This document shows, in pieces, positions 7,406 through 15,801 of a stretch of DNA of 57,324 nt. Position 1 is the first letter of the stretch; every line of letters starts with the position of its first letter. A program made the translations under genes and the position numbers. Source of the stretch: Bacteroidales bacterium UBA1035 (GTDB taxonomy: Bacteria; Bacteroidota; Bacteroidia; Bacteroidales; Dysgonomonadaceae). The notes below the pieces were generated by a model. The model searched no databases and had not been told where the DNA came from. It saw only the letters and a list, made by a program, of their open reading frames with translations. The DNA is taken from NCBI GenBank assembly GCA_002316835.1, contig DCEG01000046.1, forward strand, positions 1 to 57,324, read 5' to 3'.

Positions 7406-8304
7406 TTTCTTCTGTTTTTCAGTTCAAAGTGGATAATTATCCCTGCGACAACGAGTACTTCGGCAATAATTCCTAAAATAGAACCTTCTAATCCGAAAGC
7501 TCCGCCGGTAAGCAATTCGGGGCCGGTTTCTTCTGTTACAATAACCGAGTAAATATCCAATCCACTCACATTAAATCCTACAAGCGATTGGAAAAAGTTC
7601 CAACTGAAGTGATAAGCTATGGGAAACCAGAGGTTTTTAGTGTAAATGTATGTTGCGCCTAATCCGATTCCTGCGAGAAAAAGGCTTATCAGTGTAACCC
7701 AGCTAAAATTGGGATTAAGTGCGTGCATAACTGAGAAAATGAGTGCCGAAACTAGTAATGCCACATGTTTATTCATCGATAGCATCAGATTTTTGAGTAC
7801 ATAGCCACGCAACAGCATTTCTTCGGCAAAAGCAACAAAAACGAAAAGCAGCACCAATAACAGAAAATCGGAACCGCTGAAATTAACTTCTTCAACAGCT
7901 ATAAAACCGATCGATTGTAACAAGACAAATGCGCAAACCATAACTCCCAATCCCAGCAAGGTGCCGATTAAGATATCGGGAGTTCTGCTTTTCGTATGGA
8001 ATCCAAGATTTATAAACGGTTCACGATCAATAAACCGCATCATTAAAAACAGGACTACAAACGTTCCTGTCAGGTTGAAAAATTGTAGGATATTCAAATC
8101 ACGTAGCGATTGGGCATCAGGTATATCAAAAAAAGAATAACCGGCAGCATAACTGCCAATAACTTCAAAAATACCTACAATGAAAATATAAGGTAGAATA
8201 AGAATTAATATCCTTACCCAGCCTTTAATCGGTTTCCTGATTGTATCGGTATTTGATTCCTTGTGAGTTTCAGGAGGAACGAGTTCTTTACTTTCTAGCT
8301 CCAT
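7375..8304 (-). CDS. CPBP family intramembrane metalloprotease
   Basis: Polytopic membrane protein with about eight hydrophobic segments and an N-terminal cytoplasmic tail (1-27). The Rce1/CPBP active-site motifs are present: EEMLLRG (Glu161, Glu162, Arg166), FSVMHALNP (His194) and YHFSWN (His232, Asn236). Family members act as prenyl-protein-type proteases or in bacteriocin immunity and membrane-protein scaffolding; the role here is unknown. It starts 4 bases after the coaA stop, so it is translated from the coaA transcript. The last 31 bases overlap the end of the ThuA gene on the other strand. Confidence 0.92.
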   Translation of the reverse strand: MELESKELVPPETHKESNTDTIRKPIKGWVRILILILPYIFIVGIFEVIGSYAAGYSFFDIPDAQSLRDLNILQFFNLTGTFVVLFLMMRFIDREPFINLGFHTKSRTPDILIGTLLGLGVMVCAFVLLQSIGFIAVEEVNFSGSDFLLLVLLFVFVAFAEEMLLRGYVLKNLMLSMNKHVALLVSALIFSVMHALNPNFSWVTLISLFLAGIGLGATYIYTKNLWFPIAYHFSWNFFQSLVGFNVSGLDIYSVIVTEETGPELLTGGAFGLEGSILGIIAEVLVVAGIIIHFELKNRRNYFPPTHEIA

Positions 8305-8308
8305 CGAA

Positions 8309-9262
8309 TTATATTTTTCTGATTCTCACACCACGCACAAAGTGATGCTCACCTTTTTCCAAGATCAAATCGGCACGAAAGCGGGTGGGTAGAATATTTT
8401 GCATCAGGTTCGTCAGATTAATTTCCTCCCAAACTTCATTGGCAAATTTCAACAAATCTTCTTCCCTGTACGATGCATATTGGTGAAAATAGGAATCTGG
8501 ATCGGAGAAAGCTGTTTTTTGGAGTGTCTTGAAACGATCGAGATACCACTGGCGTATATCTTTTTCCGCAGCATCCACATAAATAGAAAAATCGAAAAAA
8601 TCGGAGACGAAAACCCTGCGGCGTGGCTTTTTATTCAGTGATACCTGCAAAACGTTAATACCTTCCACAATAAGAATATCAGGTTTTTCTATTCGCTGAA
8701 TTTCGTTGGGAATAATGTCGTAATACAAATGTGAATAAACAGGGGCCTCCAGCGTTTCTTTTCCCGATTTTACACCAGCCAGAAAGGCGAGAAGGTTCTT
8801 AGCGTCATAACTTTCCGGAAATCCTTTTTTGTTCAAAATACCGCGCTCTTCGAGTTCAGCATTCGAATATAAAAAACCGTCTGTGGTAATTAACTCCACC
8901 TTAGGCTTTTCCGGCAACATCGACAATAACTTTTGCAAGACTCTTGCCGTTGTGCTTTTTCCAACAGCCACACTTCCAGCTATGCCGATGATATAAGGGA
9001 TTGTTTGACTGTGATTTTTGAAAAACTCTTCCCGTTCTGTGTGTAAATTCCGATAATGTGTGAGATGGATCTGTAACAACCGGATGAGCGGAATATAAAT
9101 TTCTTCCATCTCTTCCATGGTAAGCGGTTCATTGAGCGCTTGTAACTGCGTCAGATCGATATCGGCAATTGGAAATTCGGGATGGTCTTCGAGTACGCTC
9201 CATTCCTCGCGGGTGAAACTCCGGAACGGTGAATAAGTGACGTCGTAAGGTTTAAAAATCAT
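8309..9262 (-). CDS. coaA: Pantothenate kinase, type I
   Basis: Catalyses ATP-dependent phosphorylation of pantothenate, the first step of coenzyme A synthesis. The P-loop GSVAVGKSTTA lies at about residues 96-106. The family core VELITTDGFLYSN follows, then GFPESYD (substrate contact), YSHLYYDI and LIVEGINVLQ. The C-terminus ILEKGEHHFVRGVRIRKI is typical. At 317 aa the length is normal for the bacterial PanK-I type. Its promoter element (9285-9292) is just 22 bases before the ATG, and the CPBP protease gene follows after 4 bases. Confidence 0.96.
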   Translation of the reverse strand: MIFKPYDVTYSPFRSFTREEWSVLEDHPEFPIADIDLTQLQALNEPLTMEEMEEIYIPLIRLLQIHLTHYRNLHTEREEFFKNHSQTIPYIIGIAGSVAVGKSTTARVLQKLLSMLPEKPKVELITTDGFLYSNAELEERGILNKKGFPESYDAKNLLAFLAGVKSGKETLEAPVYSHLYYDIIPNEIQRIEKPDILIVEGINVLQVSLNKKPRRRVFVSDFFDFSIYVDAAEKDIRQWYLDRFKTLQKTAFSDPDSYFHQYASYREEDLLKFANEVWEEINLTNLMQNILPTRFRADLILEKGEHHFVRGVRIRKI

Positions 9263-9284
9263 AGCGAATACAATTTTCTTGGTG

Positions 9285-9292
9285 CAAAGATA
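9285..9292 (-). promoter_or_regulatory. Candidate -7 element (TATCTTTG) of coaA
   Basis: The minus strand reads TATCTTTG followed by CACC, a full TAnnTTTG match. The leader would be only about 15 nt. Confidence 0.55.
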
Positions 9293-9415
9293 AGACGGTT
9301 TTCTTTTATGAATCTTTTTTTACGAAAAAAACTGGACAATAATTTTTTTTAGTATTATCTATTAAACTTTTTCTCGTCAAAATTGTCTTTTATCTATAAC
9401 TAAAACCCAAAAATT

Positions 9416-10042
9416 ATGAAAAAGTTATTATTCACATTTGCATTGGCAATTGCATCGGTGACGATGTTTGCTCAAAATTTCGATGTTTTTGTTACAAACA
9501 TGAGTGGTTATACAAGGCAGTACAATAACAATCAGGTTGCCGACTTGTATAATAATTATTATGGCGTTCCGCAATCCACGTTAAACGGTTATTATAACGA
9601 TTTCGGAAGTAATTGGGGAAATGTAGCCCTTGGACTTGAGTTAAGCCGTATTTTAGGTATCCCGATGCCCGATGTTCGCGGAATTTATGACGAAGGTGCT
9701 TCCAACGGACAAGGCTGGGGTGTAATGGCGAAACGATACGGTATTAAACCCGGCTCTGCCGCTTTCCACAGGATGAAGAATACTTTAGGGAAATCTCAAC
9801 GTGAATGGGGTGGAATCTTCGGAGATTATGGTAAAAATAAAGACCCAAGAGTAGCCAGAAAAGATATTAATATTTTCGAGAACGGCGTTGTAAAACCAAA
9901 AAACGGAAAAGTAGATAAGCGCTTTGAAAAGATGGTTAAAGAGGCTAAAAACAACAATAATAACAAGGGAAATGCCGGGAACAAAGGCAACCAGGGAAAC
10001 AAAGGTAATAGCGGAAATCAGGGAAAAGGCAAGAATAAGTAA
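9416..10042 (+). CDS. Secreted protein with Asn/Gly/Lys-rich tail, function unknown
   Basis: I do not recognise a characterised family. Residues 1-19 are a clear Sec signal peptide (cleavage likely after MFA, before QNF). The middle (about 20-150) is a compact Tyr/Asn-rich region with repeated N-N-Y/Y-N-N patterns, a helix-like segment (LGLELSRILGIPMPDVRGIYDEG) and WGVMAKRYGI. The last 30 or so residues are low-complexity Asn/Gly/Lys with GNKGNQGNKGNSGNQ repeats and a net positive charge, so the tail could bind nucleic acid, polysaccharide or cell wall. It is monocistronic and divergent from coaA, and ends at a bidirectional terminator. Confidence 0.85.
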   Translation: MKKLLFTFALAIASVTMFAQNFDVFVTNMSGYTRQYNNNQVADLYNNYYGVPQSTLNGYYNDFGSNWGNVALGLELSRILGIPMPDVRGIYDEGASNGQGWGVMAKRYGIKPGSAAFHRMKNTLGKSQREWGGIFGDYGKNKDPRVARKDINIFENGVVKPKNGKVDKRFEKMVKEAKNNNNNKGNAGNKGNQGNKGNSGNQGKGKNK

Positions 10043-10073
10043 ATAGGCGCACTCTTTATTACTCTATATATAA

Positions 10074-10109
10074 AAGCCGGCAGAGAATTTTTGGAATTTC
10101 TGCCGGCTT
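10074..10109. terminator. Bidirectional terminator between secreted protein and amylase genes
   Basis: The perfect stem AAGCCGGCAG/CTGCCGGCTT is extended inwards by three weaker pairs. T-rich stretches flank both sides, and it sits in the 74-base gap between two convergent stops. Confidence 0.85.
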
Positions 10110-10116
10110 CACTTTT

Positions 10117-11595
10117 TTATGATACCGGTACCCAAACACTAACGTTCCCAGCCGGACACGAGAAATTTCCCCACCCATTTTCATCTATGGTAACCCGATG
10201 CTCAAAACGCCCCAGAAAATCATGAAATTCTTGTCCTGCATAGTGTGCACCGACTTCCATCGGTTTTTCATAACTGTCTTTGTTGCTTAACAGCACGGCA
10301 CAACCCCGGTGTTCGCCATCGCCATCGCGCGTCCAGCCGAGACAGTTGGCATCTTCAAAATAATCCCGTTGTGTGCCGTAGGCATATTCTTTTCGGGCAA
10401 TTATAAGTGCTTCAATTCCATCCACTCTATTTAGGAAAATTTCGTATTCGTTGCCGTCTTTTCCGTATCCCCAATAATGTGCGCCAAATAAATCGGGATA
10501 AAATATGCAGGGATATCCGTCTTGTCGCAACAAAATAAGTGCATAGGCTATCGGTTTAAACCACTCTTCGATAGGTGCCTCTAGTGATTGCAGTGGCTGA
10601 GTATCGTGATTGTCAACTACGGTTACTGCCAGTTGGGGATGAGTATGCACGAGCGTTTCGTTGAATATGGTTCTCAAATCATAATCCGAACCGGCGAGCG
10701 AAGCTTTGCGCATGTTGTGATGAAGCGACGAATCAAACAAGCTCATTGATCCATTAGTTGCATCAATATACCGAAGCAGCAACTCCAAATGTCCGGGTTC
10801 CCAATACTCGCCTACGGCGAAAATATTTTCTCCGGTGTTTGCTCTTAGTGTGTGCAGCCATTCCTGATAAAATTGTGGTGATTGATGTTTTACGGCATCC
10901 AGCATCACTCCGTCGAAGCCGACGGTGTCGTGATACCATTTGCCCCAATAATTAAGTTCTTCGCGGACATACGGATTTCGATGATCGATGTCGTTATACA
11001 TCAGATAATCGTAGCTTCCTTTCTCATCATCAATGAGTCCTTCCCATCCGGCGCCGTGATCGTTTATAATCTGATAAATGAAGTTGCCTTCTTCGCCTTC
11101 GGCGTAATCTACTCCTGAAAAACAATTGAAATTCCACTGAAAATCGGAATATTGCGTTCCTCTTCCGGGAAAAGTGAATTTGGTGTAGGCTTCAATCTCA
11201 TAGGGTTCGGAAATGTTTTGCTGTCGGTTTTGTAAATCTACTTTTACGGCATGAAAACGTTCTTTTTCATCTCCTCCGGCTTTATGGTTCAACACGATAT
11301 CCACGATAACCCGGACTCCTTTTTCTTTAAGTGCCCAGATGGCATCGAGGTATTGTTGTTTTGTGCCGTATTTGGTAGGGATAGTCCCTTTTTGATCAAA
11401 TTCGCCCAAATCGAATAAATCGTACGGGTCATATCCCGTTGAATAACCGCCGCCCGAGGCCTTGTATGCCGGTGGCAGCCAAACGGCATTAATTCCCAAA
11501 TCCTGTAAGTATTGCGCCTGATTTTTTACTTCGTCCCAAAGTTTACCGTTTCCTTCGGAATACCAATGAAAAAACTGGATCATTGTTCCGTTCAT
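10117..11595 (-). CDS. Cytoplasmic alpha-amylase (GH13, AmyA type)
   Basis: Hydrolyses internal alpha-1,4 bonds of maltodextrins, starch or glycogen. There is no signal peptide; the protein starts directly at MIQFFHWYSEGNGKLW, as in cytoplasmic AmyA/AmyS enzymes. GH13 regions are all visible: DIVLNH (about 99-104), GVMLDAVKH with nucleophile Asp233, FAVGEYW with acid/base Glu263, and VVDNHDTQ with Asp331. At 492 aa the length suits the liquefying-amylase subfamily. The (beta/alpha)8 barrel is followed by a C-terminal beta domain ending in VSVWVPV. It stands alone and is probably used on stored glycogen or imported dextrins. Confidence 0.95.
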   Translation of the reverse strand: MNGTMIQFFHWYSEGNGKLWDEVKNQAQYLQDLGINAVWLPPAYKASGGGYSTGYDPYDLFDLGEFDQKGTIPTKYGTKQQYLDAIWALKEKGVRVIVDIVLNHKAGGDEKERFHAVKVDLQNRQQNISEPYEIEAYTKFTFPGRGTQYSDFQWNFNCFSGVDYAEGEEGNFIYQIINDHGAGWEGLIDDEKGSYDYLMYNDIDHRNPYVREELNYWGKWYHDTVGFDGVMLDAVKHQSPQFYQEWLHTLRANTGENIFAVGEYWEPGHLELLLRYIDATNGSMSLFDSSLHHNMRKASLAGSDYDLRTIFNETLVHTHPQLAVTVVDNHDTQPLQSLEAPIEEWFKPIAYALILLRQDGYPCIFYPDLFGAHYWGYGKDGNEYEIFLNRVDGIEALIIARKEYAYGTQRDYFEDANCLGWTRDGDGEHRGCAVLLSNKDSYEKPMEVGAHYAGQEFHDFLGRFEHRVTIDENGWGNFSCPAGNVSVWVPVS

Positions 11596-11664
11596 AAGAC
11601 ATTGATTTTTATTTACAGCTTTGCCGTAAGTGTTTGTTCTAACCGAGTTACGCGAGGATTAAAC

Positions 11665-11738
11665 GAAAAAACCTTGTTTTTCTTTTTTTGTTTAATCCCA
11701 TTTGCATGATAATTAAACAGAGAAAAACAAGGTTTTGT
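11665..11738 (-). terminator. Long hairpin terminator after htpG
   Basis: GAAAAACCTTGTTTTTCT (11665-11682) and AGAAAAACAAGGTTTT (11721-11736) are inverted copies giving about 15 paired bases. An inner pair TTTAAT/ATTAAA brings the arms together. It lies about 40 bases after the htpG stop and upstream of the amylase ATG. Confidence 0.7.
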
Positions 11739-11778
11739 TCGGGAATGAATGTAACGCGTCAGGCGTTCGACAGGCATT

Positions 11779-13668
11779 TTACAACATATCCACGCTTCGT
11801 TTTATGAAGTTATTCAAGGCTTCGCCTTTGAGCATTCCGTTGGAAAGCAACGCTAAATCGATAATTTGTTTCAGTTTGGCATTTCCCGATGCGAAAGTTG
11901 TTGCTTCTTCTTTCGATTTGTCTTTGGTGTCGCTCAACAGTTGCTTCGCAATTGGGTGATCCATATTCAGAATTACCTGAAACATGTTCGGCATTTCACC
12001 GTAGAAAGCCATTCCGGGTTGCATGGCAGACATCTCTTTCATTCGTCGTGAAAATTCGTCCTGGGTTATTTGAACCGGGCGAGTGGTTTCTCCTAATGAT
12101 TTGAAATCGACGTTAAATTCCGTTTTATCGATTTTCGGAAGTTGAGATTTTACAGCTTCGGTCAGGTTTTCTTTTTCCTTATCCGATAATTCTACCGAAG
12201 TTTTTTCTTCCTTTTCGATAAGATGCTCTACCGTATTGCTGTCAACGCGAACGAATCGGGTTTTTTCCAATTTTTGCTCAAGCAAACCAACCCAGTGAAC
12301 ATCTAATTGTCCGTCCATCATCAGCACGTCGTAACCCTTTTCTTTGGCCGCGTCAATAAACGTGTATTGGTCTTCCTTATCATTGGCATAAAGATAAACC
12401 AAGGTGTCGTTCTTATCGGTTTGCGTACTTTCGATAAGCGCTTTGTATTCTTCGAATGTAAAGTACTTGTTGTCTGTATTTTTCAGTAATGCAAATTTGG
12501 CAGCCCGGTCGTAAAATCTGTCTTCTGTAAGCATTCCGTATTCAACGAAAATTTTCAGGCTATCCCATTTTTCTTCGAATTGAGTACGTTCTTTCTTGAA
12601 GATCTCTTCGAGTTTATCGGCCACTTTTTTGGTGATGTGGTTCGAAATTTTCTTCACGTTGTTGTCACTTTGCAGATACGAACGTGAAACGTTGAGCGGA
12701 ATGTCGGGCGAATCGAGCACGCCGTGAAGTAATGTCAGGAATTCGGGAACAATTCCTTCTACCGAATCGGTAACGAAAACCTGATTGCTGTACAACTGAA
12801 TTTTGTTTCGCTGCAGTTCGATGTTGTTTTTTATTCTCGGAAAATAAAGGATTCCCGTCAGGTTAAACGGATAATCAACGTTTAAATGAATCCAGAAGAG
12901 CGGCTCATCCATGCTCATCGGATAAAGTTTGCGATAAAATTCCTGATAATCTTCGTCTTTTAATCCGGCAGGTTTCTGTTTCCAGAGCGGGTTTACATCG
13001 TTGATAACGTTCTCTTCTTTTGTATCAACGTATTTTCCGTCTTTCCATTCCTGTTTTTTTCCGAAAACGATTGGAACCGGTAAGAATTTACAATATTTGT
13101 TCAATAAAGATTCAATTTTGCTCTTTTCTAAGAAATCTTCGTTCTCTTCGTCTATATATAAAATAATGTCCGTTCCGCGGTCTTTTTTATCGGATTCTTC
13201 CATTTTATACTCAGGGTCACCTTCACACGACCATTTTACAGCAGCTTCATCTTTGTGCGATTTTGTTACAATCTCTACCTTTTTGGCGACCATAAAAGTG
13301 GAGTAAAAACCAAGTCCGAAGTGCCCGATAATGGCATTAGCATTATCTTTATATTGATCTAAAAAATCGTTTGCCGAAGACAAAGCAATCTGATTGATGT
13401 ATTTATCGACTTCGTCGGCTGTCATTCCAATCCCGCGATCGGAAATAGTTAAGGTTTTGGCTTTCTTGTTTATGGATACTCTGACGGATAAATCGCCTAA
13501 CTCCCCTTTGAATTCGCCCACATCGGATAAGGTCTTCAACTTTTGTGTGGCATCCACAGCGTTTGAGATCACTTCACGAAGAAAAATTTCGTGATCACTG
13601 TAAAGAAATTTCTTAATGATGGGGAAAATATTTCCGGTTGTTACCCCAATTTGTCCTTCTTTTATCAT
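11779..13668 (-). CDS. htpG: Chaperone HtpG (Hsp90)
   Basis: ATP-dependent dimeric chaperone of the cytoplasm. The N-terminal GHKL ATPase domain shows LREVISNAVDATQKL (Asn36 for Mg-ATP), ISDRGIGMT and GHFGLGFYSTFMVA. The middle domain includes PLWKQKPAGLKDEDYQEFYR and NVSRSYLQSD, with the catalytic Arg region. The C-terminal dimerisation domain ends after PIAKQLLSD. At 629 aa it is the normal size for a bacterial HtpG. The upstream region carries the element TGGCATACTATTTGCA shared with grpE. The gene is monocistronic. Confidence 0.97.
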   Translation of the reverse strand: MIKEGQIGVTTGNIFPIIKKFLYSDHEIFLREVISNAVDATQKLKTLSDVGEFKGELGDLSVRVSINKKAKTLTISDRGIGMTADEVDKYINQIALSSANDFLDQYKDNANAIIGHFGLGFYSTFMVAKKVEIVTKSHKDEAAVKWSCEGDPEYKMEESDKKDRGTDIILYIDEENEDFLEKSKIESLLNKYCKFLPVPIVFGKKQEWKDGKYVDTKEENVINDVNPLWKQKPAGLKDEDYQEFYRKLYPMSMDEPLFWIHLNVDYPFNLTGILYFPRIKNNIELQRNKIQLYSNQVFVTDSVEGIVPEFLTLLHGVLDSPDIPLNVSRSYLQSDNNVKKISNHITKKVADKLEEIFKKERTQFEEKWDSLKIFVEYGMLTEDRFYDRAAKFALLKNTDNKYFTFEEYKALIESTQTDKNDTLVYLYANDKEDQYTFIDAAKEKGYDVLMMDGQLDVHWVGLLEQKLEKTRFVRVDSNTVEHLIEKEEKTSVELSDKEKENLTEAVKSQLPKIDKTEFNVDFKSLGETTRPVQITQDEFSRRMKEMSAMQPGMAFYGEMPNMFQVILNMDHPIAKQLLSDTKDKSKEEATTFASGNAKLKQIIDLALLSNGMLKGEALNNFIKRSVDML

Positions 13669-13703
13669 AATATATTGTCTTTATTTTATTCCTTCAATTT
13701 ATT

Positions 13704-13719
13704 TGCAAATAGTATGCCA
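13704..13719 (-). promoter_or_regulatory. Candidate heat-shock element upstream of htpG
   Basis: The minus strand reads TGGCATACTATTTGCA, 35 bases before the htpG ATG. It matches the grpE upstream element at 48440-48455 in 15 of 16 bases. The ATTTG part also resembles a degenerate -7 (TA-CTA-TTTG, one base too long). Confidence 0.5.
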
Positions 13720-14041
13720 CAAAGAACGATTCAGGTTTGAACTTTATTTGTTTGTCAGTCACTATTTAACTTTGTTTGTTAAATCAGAAATCTGTTCAGA
13801 TCATCTTAAAATGAAATTGTTTAGAATTGTTCTAAAGTCAAAATTGTTACAAAAGTATTACATTTTTAGATTAATATAATTGTGGCATAAATTTTATTTA
13901 TAGACTATGTGTAGAAAAAATCCACAGGCTGCTAGTGCGTAATATGCAGATTAATAGCGTAATAGTGTTAAGCTGTGAATTTGTTAACACTAATTATATG
14001 TTTTTGAAATAAAAAAATGCACAATAAGTGATTTATGTTAT
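13720..14041. other. Intergenic stretch between htpG and the sigma factor gene
   Basis: A non-coding AT-rich stretch. It holds two direct copies of GCGTAATA exactly 20 bases apart (13937-13944 and 13957-13964), followed by a 7-bp inverted repeat GTGTTAA/TTAACAC (13965-13971, 13984-13990). No gene or RNA was recognised. Confidence 0.6.
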
Positions 14042-14049
14042 TATATTTG
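14042..14049 (+). promoter_or_regulatory. Candidate -7 element (TATATTTG) of the ECF sigma gene
   Basis: TATATTTG matches TAnnTTTG, 18 bases before the first ATG (14068) and 81 before the second (14131). Confidence 0.5.
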
Positions 14050-14067
14050 CAATAGACAAAACGATAA

Positions 14068-14649
14068 ATGAATTTTGAAAATTCAAGTAAAGTAAAGTCG
14101 TTAACACAGCACAAACAAAAATTAAAAGTTATGAAGTCAAAAAGTTCTTTCGAAAACAGATTACTGGGATTGCAGGATAATATGTTTAACTTCGCGCTAA
14201 CATTGACCGCAGATCGGGAAGATGCAAAAGACCTTTTGCAGGAAACAACTCTCCGCGTTTTAGATAACAGAGAAAAATATTATGAGAACGTAAATTTCAA
14301 AGGATGGGTTTTTACCATAATGCACAATATTTTTGTGAATAACTACCGTAAAATTGTTAGGAGTCAAACAATTATCGATAAAACAGAAAACTTATATCAT
14401 CTTAATCTCCCGCAAGATTCGGGTTTTAACACTCCGGACGGAGCTTATACCATTAAAGAAATAAACAAGGCAATTGCCAGTTTCACTAATGAATATAAAG
14501 TTCCTTTCTCCATGCACGTTTCCGGATACAAATACGAAGAAATTGCACAACACCTGGGACTTCCCATTGGAACAGTAAAAAGCCGTATTTTCTTTGCACG
14601 CAAACGCTTGCAAGAAATGTTGAAAGATTTCAGGTATTATACAGAATAG
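14068..14649 (+). CDS. ECF-type RNA polymerase sigma factor
   Basis: Group 4 sigma-70 factor. Region 2 (about residues 30-100) contains DREDAKDLLQETTLRVL and FKGWVFTIMHNIFVNNYRK. Region 4 (about 135-190) contains the helix-turn-helix YEEIAQHLGLPIGTVKSRIFFARKRL in typical form. There are two possible starts: 14068 as given, or 14131 (MKSKSS, giving 172 aa), which matches usual family length better. The upstream start is kept because TATATTTG sits only 18 bases before it. No anti-sigma (FecR-like) gene is adjacent, so how it is controlled is unclear. A strong terminator follows. Confidence 0.93.
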   Translation: MNFENSSKVKSLTQHKQKLKVMKSKSSFENRLLGLQDNMFNFALTLTADREDAKDLLQETTLRVLDNREKYYENVNFKGWVFTIMHNIFVNNYRKIVRSQTIIDKTENLYHLNLPQDSGFNTPDGAYTIKEINKAIASFTNEYKVPFSMHVSGYKYEEIAQHLGLPIGTVKSRIFFARKRLQEMLKDFRYYTE

Positions 14650-14660
14650 AAAAAAGAATA

Positions 14661-14705
14661 ACAACAAAAAACCCTTTGGATGAACTCCAAAGGGTTTTTT
14701 GTTGT
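14661..14705 (+). terminator. Perfect 20-bp hairpin terminator after the sigma factor
   Basis: The arms (14661-14680 and 14686-14705) are perfectly complementary with a 5-base loop. The core CCCTTTGGA/TCCAAAGGG is flanked by A and T runs. It starts 12 bases after the stop. Confidence 0.92.
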
Positions 14706-14762
14706 TATATGTGTTTGTGTTGCGTTGCGTTGTGCAACTTTTACTCATAAAAACCCCTGTTA

Positions 14763-15698
14763 ATGGAAATTGTTTGGTTATTAGTTTCTCTTGTAATTCT
14801 TTACTTTGGAGCCGAATGGCTCGTGTCTGGTGCATCATCGTTTGCAGCAAGACTAGGTGTTAGTCCGCTAATTATTGGGCTAACGATTGTGTCTATGGGG
14901 ACCAGCGCTCCTGAGTTGGTGGTAAGTGTGAAAGCTGCAATGAACGGTCAAAGCGCTTTATCGATAGGAAACGTTTTAGGTTCAAATCTATTTAATATTG
15001 GAATAATTCTGGGAATTTCAGCACTTATTTATCCTCTGGCTATCAAAAGACAATTACTAAAGCTGGATGCTCCTGTAATGGTTCTTACTTCCGTACTTTT
15101 CCTTATTTTATTTCTCGATGGAAAAATTTCTTTTATCGAAGCTTTTCTTTTCGTTGTTCTTTTTACAGCTTATATGACTTACCTTTTTCTCACTTCGGTT
15201 AAAAACAAAAATAAAGAAACGATGGATGAAGAACCGATAAAGAAATACAAACATTGGATTATTGATATTTTGTTGATCTCATCAGGATTGGTGGGTTTAA
15301 TTTATGGGTCTAATTTATTGGTAGATAATGCAGTAATTATTGCACACAAATTAGGTATGTCTGAAGCGCTGATCGGCTTAACAATAATTGCGGCAGGGAC
15401 AAGTATGCCGGAATTGGCAACATCGGTGGTTGCAGCCATGAAAAAACGTTCTGATATTGCTATCGGTAATGTTGTTGGTTCAAACATTTTCAATCTTCTG
15501 TTAATTCTGGGTGTTGCAGGAATTATTTATCCGATCGAAACTCCCGATATTAATATTGTTGACAGTTTATTTGTTGTAGGAATCAGTGCTTTGTTGTGGT
15601 TCTTTATGAAAATAGGTACCCGGGTAAGACGTTGGCAGGGGGCGTTTTTTTTGGGAGTTTACATGTTCTATTTTTATATGAAATTTGCGGCGCTGTGA
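14763..15698 (+). CDS. Calcium/sodium antiporter (CaCA, YrbG-like)
   Basis: Inner-membrane cation exchanger with about ten hydrophobic segments. Both inverted alpha repeats of the CaCA superfamily are intact: GTSAPELVVS (about 46-55, followed by GNVLGSNLFN) and GTSMPELATS (about 212-221, followed by GNVVGSNIFN). These hold the ion-binding Glu and Asn/Ser residues. A short hydrophilic loop (about 147-165) divides the two halves. Length of 311 aa is normal for the YrbG branch. The substrates (Ca2+ out for Na+ or H+ in) are inferred from the family. It faces lon in convergent orientation, with the lon terminator between. Confidence 0.94.
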   Translation: MEIVWLLVSLVILYFGAEWLVSGASSFAARLGVSPLIIGLTIVSMGTSAPELVVSVKAAMNGQSALSIGNVLGSNLFNIGIILGISALIYPLAIKRQLLKLDAPVMVLTSVLFLILFLDGKISFIEAFLFVVLFTAYMTYLFLTSVKNKNKETMDEEPIKKYKHWIIDILLISSGLVGLIYGSNLLVDNAVIIAHKLGMSEALIGLTIIAAGTSMPELATSVVAAMKKRSDIAIGNVVGSNIFNLLLILGVAGIIYPIETPDINIVDSLFVVGISALLWFFMKIGTRVRRWQGAFFLGVYMFYFYMKFAAL

Positions 15699-15763
15699 AT
15701 AAACGTCTGACTGATTATCCCAGCCTCAGTTGGCAGGGGTCTGACAGATAATGAAATTCAAAA

Positions 15764-15791
15764 AGAGACGCATCATTCAATGTGCGTCTCT
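15764..15791 (-). terminator. Rho-independent terminator of lon
   Basis: A perfect 9-bp stem AGAGACGCA/TGCGTCTCT has a 10-base loop. On the minus strand it runs directly into TTTTT. It lies 10 bases after the lon stop. Confidence 0.88.
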
Positions 15792-15801
15792 CCAATAGCC
15801 T

